From a virus, in the IMG/VR virus record IMGVR_UViG_3300031839_001380, positions 1-64,000 of that record: a DNA stretch of 64,000 nt, one strand, 5' to 3'. Position 1 is the first letter of the stretch, and each line of letters begins with the position of its first letter. This document shows, one piece after another, positions 16,347-23,261 of the stretch. The notes beneath the pieces are model-generated. The model ran no database searches. It saw only the letters and a program-made list of their open reading frames with translations, and had not been told where the DNA came from. The position numbers and the translations under genes were made by a program.

Positions 16347-16366
16347 AACTGTCACATGTGACAGTT
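16347..16366 (+). promoter_or_regulatory. 20-bp perfect palindrome, operator-like
   Basis: AACTGTCACATGTGACAGTT is identical on both strands with no central spacer. It begins 5 nt after the late-promoter core and so covers the expected transcription start. A dyad of this kind suits a homodimeric DNA-binding protein better than an RNA hairpin, as there is no loop. Confidence 0.6.
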
Positions 16367-16378
16367 CGTATCTAAAAC

Positions 16379-16420
16379 GAGAGAATGTCGATCTCTCTAT
16401 CATCCGTGGGACACTCCACG
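16379..16420 (+). promoter_or_regulatory. two hairpins in 5' leader
   Basis: GAGAGA (16379-16384) pairs with TCTCTC (16392-16397) around a 7-nt loop, and CGTGG (16405-16409) pairs with CCACG (16416-16420) around a 6-nt loop. They precede AAAGGA at 16431-16436, the ribosome site of the gene at 16445. They could stabilise the leader or control translation. Confidence 0.45.
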
Positions 16421-16444
16421 AGATATACTTAAAGGAATTTTCAA

Positions 16445-16816
16445 ATGTTTAAATCTGTATTCGCAGCTTCCGCTGCTCTTTTCGCTTCTGCTGGCGCTGC
16501 CCTTGCAGGTCCATATGTTAATGTCGAAACCAATGCTGGTTGGACTGGCTCCGAGTATAATGGTGCTGGAACAGACCTGCATGTAGGATTTGAAGGCGAA
16601 CTCGGTGAGTCTGCTTCGTACTATGTCCAGGGTGGTGCCACTGTGCTGACTCCTGATGGTGGTGACGCTGAAAGCGTTCCTTCTGGTAAGGCGGGTCTGG
16701 GTCTTGCACTGACCGATGCACTGGGTGCATATGGTGAAGTCTCCTTCGTTGGTTCTGGTGACGAAGATCTCGACCGTGGTTACGGTGCTAAGTTGGGCGT
16801 TAAGTACAGCTTCTGA
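16445..16816 (+). CDS. secreted small beta-barrel-like outer-membrane protein
   Basis: A 123-residue protein with a clear signal peptide (MFKSVFAASAALFASAGAAL, cleavage after A-L-A at residue 21). The mature part alternates polar and nonpolar residues in short strands (YVNVETNAGW, DLHVGFEGELG, ASYYVQGGATVL, AYGEVSFVG, GAKLGVKYSF) and ends in Phe, as outer-membrane beta-barrel proteins do. It is short for a full barrel (perhaps six to eight strands). It has its own late promoter, palindrome, leader and downstream terminator. A role in the host envelope late in infection is inferred; a virion-associated role is possible. Confidence 0.7.
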   Translation: MFKSVFAASAALFASAGAALAGPYVNVETNAGWTGSEYNGAGTDLHVGFEGELGESASYYVQGGATVLTPDGGDAESVPSGKAGLGLALTDALGAYGEVSFVGSGDEDLDRGYGAKLGVKYSF

Positions 16817-16854
16817 TCCTTCATATAGACACATAAACATCTAGATGTTATACT

Positions 16855-16881
16855 GGGGGTGCGACGGCATCCCCTTTTTTT
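16855..16881 (+). terminator. Rho-independent terminator
   Basis: GGGGGTGC (16855-16862), loop GACG, GCATCCCC (16867-16874) with one G-U pair, then seven T residues ending at 16881. The next gene's ATG starts at 16882, directly after the T run. Confidence 0.88.
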
Positions 16882-17091
16882 ATGAAAGATTATTTTCTAA
16901 AAATAGTTAGTAGTCCAATAGTTCATCTTAATATTATTACTATTGGAATGCTAGTATTGATAGGGGCACTACATAACCATGCTCACTTCACAATGGATAA
17001 GGATGCAGATGGTTATGTGAGACAGTGGTGTAGATCATCAGCAGAAAACAAAAAGACCTGTATCAGATATGGTACTGACTCAGACTATTGA
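16882..17091 (+). CDS. small single-span membrane protein
   Basis: A 69-residue protein with one hydrophobic segment (about residues 13-31, IVHLNIITIGMLVLIGALH) and a hydrophilic tail with two cysteines (RQWCRSS, KKTCIRY). It starts on the first base after the upstream terminator's T run and has no visible ribosome site, so it may be translated from read-through or leaderless RNA. Its stop codon is embedded in the -35 box of the hli promoter. Function unknown. Confidence 0.6.
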   Translation: MKDYFLKIVSSPIVHLNIITIGMLVLIGALHNHAHFTMDKDADGYVRQWCRSSAENKKTCIRYGTDSDY

Positions 17092-17116
17092 CAAGTCTTT
17101 AGATCTACTATATAAT
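17088..17116 (+). promoter_or_regulatory. consensus sigma70 promoter for hli cassette
   Basis: TTGACA (17088-17093), a 17-nt spacer and TATAAT (17111-17116): a perfect match to the host housekeeping promoter, 28 nt before the first hli start. The TGA stop of the upstream gene is part of the -35 hexamer. Confidence 0.9.
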
Positions 17117-17143
17117 ATGTAAAGATTTATAACGGAATGTATC

Positions 17144-17353
17144 ATGACTGTAACAACCAATGATCGCGGACAACAGAATCTGTTCGCTAAAGAACCCCAG
17201 ATGTATATCTCAAAGACTGACGCAGAGCGTCATGGTCTTGAGACATATGCCGAGAGATCTGAAAAGCTTAACGGTCGTTATGCTATGATGGGTATTGTCG
17301 CAGGATTCATTTCATATGCTATCACCGGCAACTTCTTTTTTGGTGTGCTTTAA
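17144..17353 (+). CDS. hli: high-light-inducible protein (Hli)
   Basis: A 69-residue single-helix chlorophyll-binding protein. Residues 36-69 carry the family motif AERSEKLNGRYAMMGIVAG, with the Glu/Asn/Arg that bind and bridge chlorophyll, followed by a thylakoid-spanning helix ending FFFGVL. In cyanobacteria Hlips quench excess light energy and assist photosystem II repair; phage copies are thought to keep photosynthesis running during infection. It is transcribed from the consensus promoter 28 nt upstream, with a second hli 44 nt downstream. Confidence 0.95.
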   Translation: MTVTTNDRGQQNLFAKEPQMYISKTDAERHGLETYAERSEKLNGRYAMMGIVAGFISYAITGNFFFGVL

Positions 17354-17397
17354 CCAGTAAATCAAACTAAATTTTATCTTACACTAGGAAAACAATC

Positions 17398-17517
17398 ATG
17401 AAATTCGGATTCACCCCTGAGGCAGAGATCCTCAACGCTCGTTTGGCAATGCTTGGTTTTGTCATTGCTGTAGGCACTTACCTGACCACTGGACAAATCA
17501 TTCCTGGAGTACTATAA
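17398..17517 (+). CDS. hli: short high-light-inducible protein (Hli)
   Basis: A 39-residue Hlip reduced to the core: MKFGFTPEAEILNARLAMLG holds the ExxNxRxAMxG chlorophyll-binding motif, and one membrane helix ends with GQIIPGVL, the same ending (GVL) as the upstream hli. Marine picocyanobacterial and phage Hlips are often this short. The stop codon TAA shares its last A with the next gene's ATG. Confidence 0.93.
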   Translation: MKFGFTPEAEILNARLAMLGFVIAVGTYLTTGQIIPGVL

Positions 17518-17633
17518 TGTTATTGTTAGCAACTACTTTGCTTGCAGCTTTTATTATGGGAGCAGTATTAAGCGAAACAGATGCTGACGATGATGATAAT
17601 GGTCCTCAGGGAGGACTAATGCAACCTATTTGA
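17517..17633 (+). CDS. small membrane or secreted peptide
   Basis: A 38-residue protein: MLLLATTLLAAFIMGAVLSE is a hydrophobic helix, followed by an acidic DADDDDN tail. It overlaps the hli stop by one base (TAATG) and lies 3 nt before the peroxiredoxin gene, so it is a coupled member of the cassette. Function unknown; it could be a small thylakoid accessory protein. Confidence 0.6.
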   Translation: MLLLATTLLAAFIMGAVLSETDADDDDNGPQGGLMQPI

Positions 17634-17636
17634 GAT

Positions 17637-18170
17637 ATGAATCGCATTCCCTATCAAGAATTTATTCTTCACGGATCTCCAGTACCCGATCCTATTGACG
17701 AAAGTCTAGAAGGAAAAACTATAAGTACTTCCTACGGATACTTCTGCGATAAGAAAGCTATTTTATTTGGACTGCCAGGAGCCTTTACTCCCACATGTAC
17801 AAATGAGATGCTTCCAACATATGATATTCTTTTTGATAAATTCAAAAAAGAATTTGGCATTGATGCAATCTATTGTACTAGTGTCAACGATGACTATGTT
17901 ATGGAAGCCTGGGCAAAGTCCTTGAAGATTAAAAATGTAGAGATGATTCCTGACGGTAACGCTTCCTTTGCAAAAGCAATGGGTATGTGTGTCAAAATGG
18001 AACACATGGGATTTGGTCTTCGTTCTTGGAGGTACTCTGCTTATGTTGATGATGGTGAAATTAAACTCATGCTACCAGAAAATGGTATGGAAAATAATCT
18101 AGCATTAGATGAGTATGATATTTCCAGTCCAGAATACATGTATGAACAACTAAAAAAGTTGTTGTCATAG
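17637..18170 (+). CDS. peroxiredoxin (Prx5-like)
   Basis: A 177-residue thioredoxin-fold peroxidase. PGAFTPTC at residues 47-54 contains the peroxidatic Cys54 with its Pro and Thr helpers, and RYSAYVDDG is the distal family strand; the layout matches the Prx5/type II peroxiredoxin group, which reduces H2O2 and alkyl hydroperoxides with glutaredoxin or thioredoxin. Cys37 and Cys118 are other cysteines; which one resolves is unclear. Grouping with hli and near psbA points to protection from photo-oxidative stress. A terminator closes the cassette. Confidence 0.92.
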   Translation: MNRIPYQEFILHGSPVPDPIDESLEGKTISTSYGYFCDKKAILFGLPGAFTPTCTNEMLPTYDILFDKFKKEFGIDAIYCTSVNDDYVMEAWAKSLKIKNVEMIPDGNASFAKAMGMCVKMEHMGFGLRSWRYSAYVDDGEIKLMLPENGMENNLALDEYDISSPEYMYEQLKKLLS

Positions 18171-18176
18171 TAACTA

Positions 18177-18204
18177 AGGACACCTATATAAGGTGTCCTT
18201 TTTT
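18177..18204 (+). terminator. Rho-independent terminator
   Basis: AGGACACCT (18177-18185), loop ATATA, AGGTGTCCT (18191-18199), then a T run to 18204. It ends the hli-peroxiredoxin cassette. Confidence 0.9.
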
Positions 18205-18218
18205 GCAGATGGGTAACC

Positions 18219-18491
18219 ATGCAAAAACTAATTAATGTACTTTCAGTTCTATCCTTTATTGGAACTGCAAGCATCATCGGCGGTGGTGCTTATGTTTATC
18301 TCAACAAAGATTCTATTGTTGAGAATATTAAATCCCAAGTTACAGCAGCTGCAACAGAAGCAATTACTGGAGCATTACCTGGCATGATGGATGCTGCTAT
18401 GCCCGAACTTCCTAGTGTTACTGGAGGTGTTGTTCCTCCTGCCCAATCAACTTTTCCTAAAAGTACTGGACTTCCCATTCCTGGAATGTAA
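18219..18491 (+). CDS. small single-span protein, Ala/Pro-rich
   Basis: A 90-residue protein with an N-terminal hydrophobic segment (VLSVLSFIGTASIIGGGAYVYL, about residues 7-28), then an amphipathic stretch (VENIKSQVTAAATEAITGALPGMM) and a Pro/Gly-rich end. The hydrophobic segment may be an uncleaved anchor. No named family; cyanophages commonly carry genes of this look. It follows a terminator by 14 nt, so its promoter is not obvious. Confidence 0.6.
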   Translation: MQKLINVLSVLSFIGTASIIGGGAYVYLNKDSIVENIKSQVTAAATEAITGALPGMMDAAMPELPSVTGGVVPPAQSTFPKSTGLPIPGM

Positions 18492-18494
18492 ATT

Positions 18495-18659
18495 ATGCCT
18501 CATGGATTCGTGACTAAAAATGATATTTTGGCTAGAGTTTATAAAATAAAAACTGAACTCTACGATGGTCAAAAAGACGATAAGAATAGTGATTGGCACG
18601 ATGGTGCTCACGATTCGTTAAATAAAATACTTAATCTCCTTCAAGAATATATTCAATGA
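18495..18659 (+). CDS. small conserved phage protein, unknown function
   Basis: A 54-residue soluble protein beginning MPHGFVTKNDILARVYKIKT, with DWHDGAHDSLNKILNLLQEY at the end forming a likely helix. Histidine and aspartate pairs (WHDGAHD) may bind metal, but no family is named. It overlaps the halogenase-like gene by 4 nt (ATGA). Confidence 0.6.
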   Translation: MPHGFVTKNDILARVYKIKTELYDGQKDDKNSDWHDGAHDSLNKILNLLQEYIQ

Positions 18660-19768
18660 AAATTGGTGTTGTTGGTGGTGGTAACGCTGGACTGACTGTT
18701 GCCATGGTCGTATTTGCAGAAACATACGGTCAAGATGTGGAGATTGAGCTTTACTATGATCCAGAAGTTCCTATCGAAAAGGTGGGGCAAGGGTCACTAA
18801 TAAATTTTGTGGTTCTTCTTTCAGATGTGTTTGGTATTGATTGGTATAATAATCCAATTGATGCAACATTTAAAACTGGAATCCTATATGAAGACTGGGG
18901 GAAGAAGAAGGATAAATTCTTCCATCCTTTCCCTATGAACTACACAGCTATTCATTACTCTCCTAGTAAATTGAGAGAGTATATGAAAGATAAAAAAGTA
19001 TGTAAGTTCATTGAGCAGAATGTTGAGGACTGTAATGATCTTGACTGTGATTATGTCTTTGACTGTAGGGGAACCCCAAAAGATTTTTCTTATTACAACA
19101 TCCTGAAAAATCCATTGAACAGTGTTCTTCTTGGGAAGAGTAATGATGTAGATGTTCATCAGCATTGGACAAGGTGTATTGCTACACCAGATGGTTGGAT
19201 GTTCTCTATACCTGATAAAGATCAGACTAATTATGGATACCTATACAATCAAAATTATACATCAAAGACTGAGGCAGAAGAAAACCTAGCAAATCTATAC
19301 GGTATTCAAGGCACAGAACATCTTCAATTTAAAAATTACTTAGCTAGGAGACCTATTCAGAATGATAAGGTTATTCTGAATGGTAATAGGTTAATGTTCA
19401 TTGAGCCTTTAGAAGCAAGTTCAGTTGAAACCTATTATCGTTGGACTAGTTTAGCTCTTGATTGGATTTTGGGTAACGAGTCTAAGAGATCAGTTCTACA
19501 GGACCTTGTGACACATGTGGAAGAGATACAGAACTTCATTCTCTGGCACTACGCAAACGGGTCAAAGTATGCTACAATGTTCTGGTCAGAAGCAGAGCAG
19601 ATGGCAAAGAATCATTCTTATGATGAGTACTTCTTTGACTTCATTCGTTCTGCCAAATCCAATAGTAGACATGAACTTGTCTATAACCATGACGATTCTT
19701 ACGGGCATTGGTATGGGACCAGCTTTAAAAGCTGGATTGACAACACGCACCTCTTGACAGATATGTGA
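18656..19768 (+). CDS. flavin-dependent halogenase-like oxidoreductase
   Basis: A 370-residue protein of the tryptophan-halogenase family. The FAD-binding GGGNAG loop lies at residues 7-12. TFKTGILYEDW (residues 71-81) holds a lysine (Lys73) aligned with the catalytic Lys that forms the haloamine. A degenerate form of the WxWxIP halogenase motif appears as GWMFSIP, and FIEPLEASSVE matches the FxxPLExxGxx region. It is shorter than typical tryptophan halogenases (about 500-540), lacking part of the C-terminal substrate lid, and the usual GE(S/A)T motif is replaced by GQGSL. It may be a halogenase or a related monooxygenase; the substrate is unknown. Confidence 0.75.
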   Translation: MKIGVVGGGNAGLTVAMVVFAETYGQDVEIELYYDPEVPIEKVGQGSLINFVVLLSDVFGIDWYNNPIDATFKTGILYEDWGKKKDKFFHPFPMNYTAIHYSPSKLREYMKDKKVCKFIEQNVEDCNDLDCDYVFDCRGTPKDFSYYNILKNPLNSVLLGKSNDVDVHQHWTRCIATPDGWMFSIPDKDQTNYGYLYNQNYTSKTEAEENLANLYGIQGTEHLQFKNYLARRPIQNDKVILNGNRLMFIEPLEASSVETYYRWTSLALDWILGNESKRSVLQDLVTHVEEIQNFILWHYANGSKYATMFWSEAEQMAKNHSYDEYFFDFIRSAKSNSRHELVYNHDDSYGHWYGTSFKSWIDNTHLLTDM

Positions 19769-19779
19769 GGAAGTGCTAA

Positions 19780-19787
19780 TATAAATA
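19780..19787 (+). promoter_or_regulatory. T4-type late promoter before psbA
   Basis: TATAAATA, identical to the T4 late-promoter core, lies 152 nt before psbA and 12 nt after the halogenase stop. It implies at least part of psbA expression is late. Confidence 0.65.
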
Positions 19788-19818
19788 AAGACACAGTTAC
19801 GAAATGTAACGGTCAACA

Positions 19819-19917
19819 ACACCCCGCAAACCAAGACCTCTAGGGTGTATAAAAGCGTCTTTAATATTCCTACCTGAGGGTGGTAGGAAAATAGTAACTC
19901 CACCATTCCCTGATGGT
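19819..19917 (+). ncRNA. structured psbA 5' leader (PhotoRC-like candidate)
   Basis: Three nested-free hairpins precede psbA. ACACCC (19819-19824) pairs with GGGTGT (19843-19848) around an 18-nt loop. TTCCTACC (19867-19874) pairs with GGTAGGAA (19882-19889) around a 7-nt loop. ACCAT (19902-19906) pairs with ATGGT (19913-19917) around 6 nt. Conserved RNA motifs named PhotoRC-I and PhotoRC-II are known from psbA leaders of cyanobacteria and marine phages; this may be one, though only position and hairpins support it here. Confidence 0.6.
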
Positions 19918-19938
19918 CTTACTTTTTTGTTCAAAACA

Positions 19939-21015
19939 ATGGCTACAACTCTTTCAAGACAACAATCAACCCCATGGCAGAATTTCTGTGAGTGGGTAAC
20001 CTCAACCAATAATCGTTTGTATGTTGGTTGGTTCGGTGTACTGATGATCCCAACACTGCTTGCAGCAACTGTCTGCTTCATTGTTGCATTCATCGCAGCA
20101 CCTCCCGTCGATATTGACGGTATCCGTGAACCTGTAGCTGGTTCACTCATGTACGGTAACAACATCATCTCTGGTGCAGTTGTTCCTTCTTCAAACGCAA
20201 TCGGTCTTCACTTCTACCCCATCTGGGAAGCTGCATCTTTGGATGAATGGCTTTACAATGGCGGTCCTTTCCAATTGGTAGTATTCCACTTCCTCATCGG
20301 TATCTATGCATACATGGGTCGTGAGTGGGAACTCTCTTACCGTCTAGGTATGCGTCCATGGATCTGTGTTGCCTACTCGGCACCAGTCGCTGCTGCGAGT
20401 GCAGTATTCCTCGTCTATCCTTTCGGTCAAGGTTCTTTCTCCGATGCTATGCCTCTTGGTATCTCTGGTACTTTTAACTACATGCTTGTATTCCAAGCAG
20501 AACACAATATCCTTATGCACCCGTTCCACATGCTCGGTGTTGCTGGGGTATTCGGTGGATCTTTGTTCTCTGCTATGCACGGAAGTCTCGTTACTTCCTC
20601 ACTTGTTCGTGAAACAACTGAAACAGAGTCACAGAACTACGGTTACAAGTTCGGTCAAGAAGAAGAGACCTATAACATCGTCGCAGCACATGGCTACTTC
20701 GGTCGTTTGATCTTCCAATACGCTTCATTCAACAACTCCCGTTCCTTGCACTTCTTCCTTGCTGCATGGCCTGTTGTTGGCATCTGGTTCACCGCCCTTG
20801 GCGTCTCCACGATGGCATTCAACCTGAACGGTTTCAACTTCAACCAGTCCATCCTTGATGGTCAGGGTCGTGTGTTGAACACCTGGGCAGATGTACTGAA
20901 CCGTGCTGGTCTTGGAATGGAAGTTATGCATGAGCGTAACGCCCACAACTTCCCCTTGGATCTTGCTGCTGCTGAGTCCACACCTGTGGCACTTACCGCA
21001 CCTGCCGTAGGCTAA
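19939..21015 (+). CDS. psbA: photosystem II D1 protein
   Basis: A 358-residue D1 reaction-centre protein, uninterrupted by any intron. It contains the five thylakoid helices and the expected ligands: Mn-cluster residues in the C-terminal [14 protein letters not shown], and the cleavage site after that Ala. The residue matching position 130 ([11 protein letters not shown]) is Glu, the high-light D1:2 form, not Gln. The start is the ATG at 19939 ([10 protein letters not shown]); an in-frame TTG 12 nt upstream is ignored. No good Shine-Dalgarno is visible, and the leader is highly structured. Phage D1 replaces photodamaged host D1 during infection. Confidence 0.99.
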   Translation: MATTLSRQQSTPWQNFCEWVTSTNNRLYVGWFGVLMIPTLLAATVCFIVAFIAAPPVDIDGIREPVAGSLMYGNNIISGAVVPSSNAIGLHFYPIWEAASLDEWLYNGGPFQLVVFHFLIGIYAYMGREWELSYRLGMRPWICVAYSAPVAAASAVFLVYPFGQGSFSDAMPLGISGTFNYMLVFQAEHNILMHPFHMLGVAGVFGGSLFSAMHGSLVTSSLVRETTETESQNYGYKFGQEEETYNIVAAHGYFGRLIFQYASFNNSRSLHFFLAAWPVVGIWFTALGVSTMAFNLNGFNFNQSILDGQGRVLNTWADVLNRAGLGMEVMHERNAHNFPLDLAAAESTPVALTAPAVG

Positions 21016-21036
21016 TATGCCTGACGGTAGTCTACA

Positions 21037-21064
21037 CCCCCTCACATATGTGGGGGGGTTTTTT
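21037..21064 (+). terminator. Rho-independent terminator after psbA
   Basis: CCCCCTCA (21037-21044), loop CATATG, TGGGGGGG (21051-21058) with one U-G pair, then six T residues. Confidence 0.9.
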
Positions 21065-21111
21065 ATAGGTATTCTAACTCTTGTAGTCCCCATACTTTGT
21101 GTGTTACTATT

Positions 21112-21252
21112 ATGATTAGTTCTGATACACCTATCAAACTTGCCGAGATCATTCGTGATACTTGGCCACAATTATTTCACTTAAAAGGTATTAAAACGGT
21201 AAGTAAAAATGACGACAAGTACACTAACAGCACCGACAAGGGGGTGGTTTGA
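21112..21252 (+). CDS. possible small protein overlapping psbD start
   Basis: An open frame of 46 residues ([20 protein letters not shown] at the start) occupies the gap between the psbA terminator and psbD and runs 44 nt into psbD in another frame. Its first 30 residues look protein-like; the part inside psbD ([14 protein letters not shown]) is low-complexity. It may be a short regulatory ORF or chance. Confidence 0.35.
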   Translation: MISSDTPIKLAEIIRDTWPQLFHLKGIKTVSKNDDKYTNSTDKGVV

Positions 21253-22264
21253 TGTCCTGGATGACTGGCTTAAACGCGACCGCTTTGTATTTGTGGGCTG
21301 GTCTGGACTACTACTTCTTCCCACTGCTTATCTGGCCATTGGCGGTTGGCTTACTGGGACAGCTTTTGTTACGAGCTGGTACACCCACGGTCTTGCTAGT
21401 TCCTATCTTGAGGGTGCTAACTTTCTCACGGCAGCTGTCTCGACGCCTGCTGATGCTATGGGTCATTCTCTTCTTCTACTTTGGGGTCCTGAGTCTCAGG
21501 GGAATTTCCAGCGGTGGTGCCAACTTGGGGGACTCTGGAATTTTGTGGCACTCCATGGAGCCTTTGCCCTCATTGGTTTCATGCTTCGTCAATTCGAGTT
21601 GGCTAGGTTAATTGGAATTCGTCCCTACAATGCGATTGCTTTTTCTGGTCCTATTGCTGTATTCGTGTCTGTATTCCTCATCTATCCTTTGGGACAGTCA
21701 TCTTGGTTCTTTGCGCCGAGTTTCGGTGTCGCGGCGATTTTCCGCTTCCTTCTCTTCCTCCAGGGCTTTCATAATTGGACGCTCAATCCCTTCCATATGA
21801 TGGGAGTGGCAGGTATCCTGGGAGGAGCACTGCTCAGTGCTATCCATGGTGTCACTGTAGAAAATACATTGTATGAAGATGGAGAACAAGCAAACACATT
21901 CAAGGCATTTGATTCCACTCAAGAAGAGGAGACTTACTCGATGGTTACAGCGAACCGTTTCTGGTCGCAAATCTTCGGGATTGCTTTTAGTAATAAGCGT
22001 TGGTTGCACTTCTTTATGCTGTTTGTTCCTGTCATGGGTCTTTGGACATCTTCTATTGGCATCATTGGGCTTGCTCTTAATCTTCGTGCTTATGATTTTG
22101 TGAGTCAGGAGATTCGTGCAGCAGAAGACCCAGAGTTTGAGACCTTCTACACCAAGAACATCCTATTGAATGAAGGCTTGAGAGCATGGTTGGCACCAGT
22201 TGATCAACCACATGAGTCATTCGTATTCCCCGAGGAAGTATTACCTCGTGGTAATGCCCTTTAA
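21209..22264 (+). CDS. psbD: photosystem II D2 protein
   Basis: A 351-residue D2 reaction-centre protein that pairs with D1. N-terminal [20 protein letters not shown], the transmembrane helices, the His ligand region [20 protein letters not shown] and the C-terminal [19 protein letters not shown] are all present. It has no intron or truncation. Among T4-like cyanophages psbD next to psbA is most common in those with Synechococcus hosts. There is no strong promoter just upstream, so expression may depend on read-through of the psbA terminator or a weak element near 21081-21110. Confidence 0.99.
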   Translation: MTTSTLTAPTRGWFDVLDDWLKRDRFVFVGWSGLLLLPTAYLAIGGWLTGTAFVTSWYTHGLASSYLEGANFLTAAVSTPADAMGHSLLLLWGPESQGNFQRWCQLGGLWNFVALHGAFALIGFMLRQFELARLIGIRPYNAIAFSGPIAVFVSVFLIYPLGQSSWFFAPSFGVAAIFRFLLFLQGFHNWTLNPFHMMGVAGILGGALLSAIHGVTVENTLYEDGEQANTFKAFDSTQEEETYSMVTANRFWSQIFGIAFSNKRWLHFFMLFVPVMGLWTSSIGIIGLALNLRAYDFVSQEIRAAEDPEFETFYTKNILLNEGLRAWLAPVDQPHESFVFPEEVLPRGNAL

Positions 22265-22312
22265 TAAGTATTTTCTTATTAAAATTTCAATCCTAAACTT
22301 AAATAAGGCATC

Positions 22313-22528
22313 ATGAATAGTTTCGAGTTCACGCTATACTTTATATGCTTCGCTCTCATTGCTGGTGGTGCCTTCGCTATGATGTGGTGCAACATTCAAT
22401 CTATTAATATAGAGATGAGGAATCCTCCCAAACCAAAGCATCCTGAGGCACCACAGGCAGGTGAAGAGTTGATGTATGTTGATCTCAGTAGAGAGAAACT
22501 GGAAAACATTTACAAGCAAACTGAATGA
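22313..22528 (+). CDS. small single-span membrane protein
   Basis: A 71-residue protein with an N-terminal hydrophobic segment (FTLYFICFALIAGGAFAMMWC, about residues 6-26), then a Pro-rich linker (PPKPKHPEAPQ) and a charged C-terminal helix. The topology is probably N-out single span. It lies between psbD and a terminator, so it may be part of the photosynthesis transcription unit. Function unknown. Confidence 0.65.
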   Translation: MNSFEFTLYFICFALIAGGAFAMMWCNIQSINIEMRNPPKPKHPEAPQAGEELMYVDLSREKLENIYKQTE

Positions 22529-22537
22529 TGGTATACT

Positions 22538-22562
22538 AAGAGGGTTAAACACCCTCTTTTTT
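22538..22562 (+). terminator. Rho-independent terminator abutting purC
   Basis: AAGAGGGT (22538-22545), loop TAAAC, ACCCTCTT (22551-22558) and a T run to 22562. The purC ATG begins at 22563. Confidence 0.85.
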
Positions 22563-23261
22563 ATGGAAGTAATTACAGAAGGAAAGGTAAAAACTGTATA
22601 CCAAGGTGATGATGCAGAGCAAGTCATTATTGAGTATCATGATAAGGTGACTGCAGGAAATGGAGAGAAGGAAGATCATCCTTTAGGAAAGGGATCTCTT
22701 TGCTGTAGTATTTCATCTATCATTTTTGAAAAACTTGCCAAAGAGCTTATCCCAACTCATTATATTAATATGGTTGGTGCTAACAAGATGATCTGTAAGA
22801 ATGTAGACATCGTTCCTCTAGAAGTTATTTGTAGGAATCGTGCTGCTGGATCTATTGTTCGTGAGACAACTCTCAAGGAGGGTTATCCACTACCAAATCC
22901 AATTGTTGAGTTCTTTCTGAAGGATGATAGTAAGCATGATCCTCTGCTCACAAAGGATCGTGTGCGTCTCATGGGATATGATCCAGAACCTTTCATTGAG
23001 ATGACACTCCGTATCAATGATTTCCTTCGTCAGATGTTCTACATCATGGGTATTGATTTGGTTGACTTCAAGATTGAATATGGTTATACTGCTCATGGAG
23101 AACTGATACTGGCTGATGAGATCAGTCCTGATAGTATGAGGCTCTGGAAGATTGGTAGTGATGAAAGATTTGATAAAGATCTATTCAGGAAGGATGAAGG
23201 AGATATTGTACCTGCCTATCGTTATATTCTTGACCAACTACAACCCCTTGCTATTCAATGA
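22563..23261 (+). CDS. purC: SAICAR synthetase
   Basis: A 232-residue enzyme of de novo purine synthesis (CAIR + Asp + ATP to SAICAR). N-terminal EGKVKTVYQGDD is the family's ATP-binding strand. VPLEVICRNRAAGS, the SAICAR synthetase signature, and LILADEISPDSMRLW are both present. Length matches bacterial PurC (about 237). The start directly follows a terminator's T run; upstream in-frame starts are rejected because they lie within that hairpin or the previous gene. It is coupled to purM by ATGA overlap. Phage purine genes support genome replication in nutrient-poor hosts. Confidence 0.97.
   Translation: MEVITEGKVKTVYQGDDAEQVIIEYHDKVTAGNGEKEDHPLGKGSLCCSISSIIFEKLAKELIPTHYINMVGANKMICKNVDIVPLEVICRNRAAGSIVRETTLKEGYPLPNPIVEFFLKDDSKHDPLLTKDRVRLMGYDPEPFIEMTLRINDFLRQMFYIMGIDLVDFKIEYGYTAHGELILADEISPDSMRLWKIGSDERFDKDLFRKDEGDIVPAYRYILDQLQPLAIQ

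Noticed and set aside
16400-16840. 146-residue antisense frame opposite the beta-barrel gene
   Set aside because: The sense frame has a signal peptide, late promoter and terminator; the antisense composition is typical of a shadow.
19797-20168. Antisense frame across psbA and its leader
   Set aside because: An antisense RNA is known in another cyanophage psbA region, but here no minus-strand promoter or terminator is evident.
19939-21015. Possible intron in psbA
   Set aside because: The D1 reading frame is continuous over 358 codons; no interruption as in some phage psbA genes.
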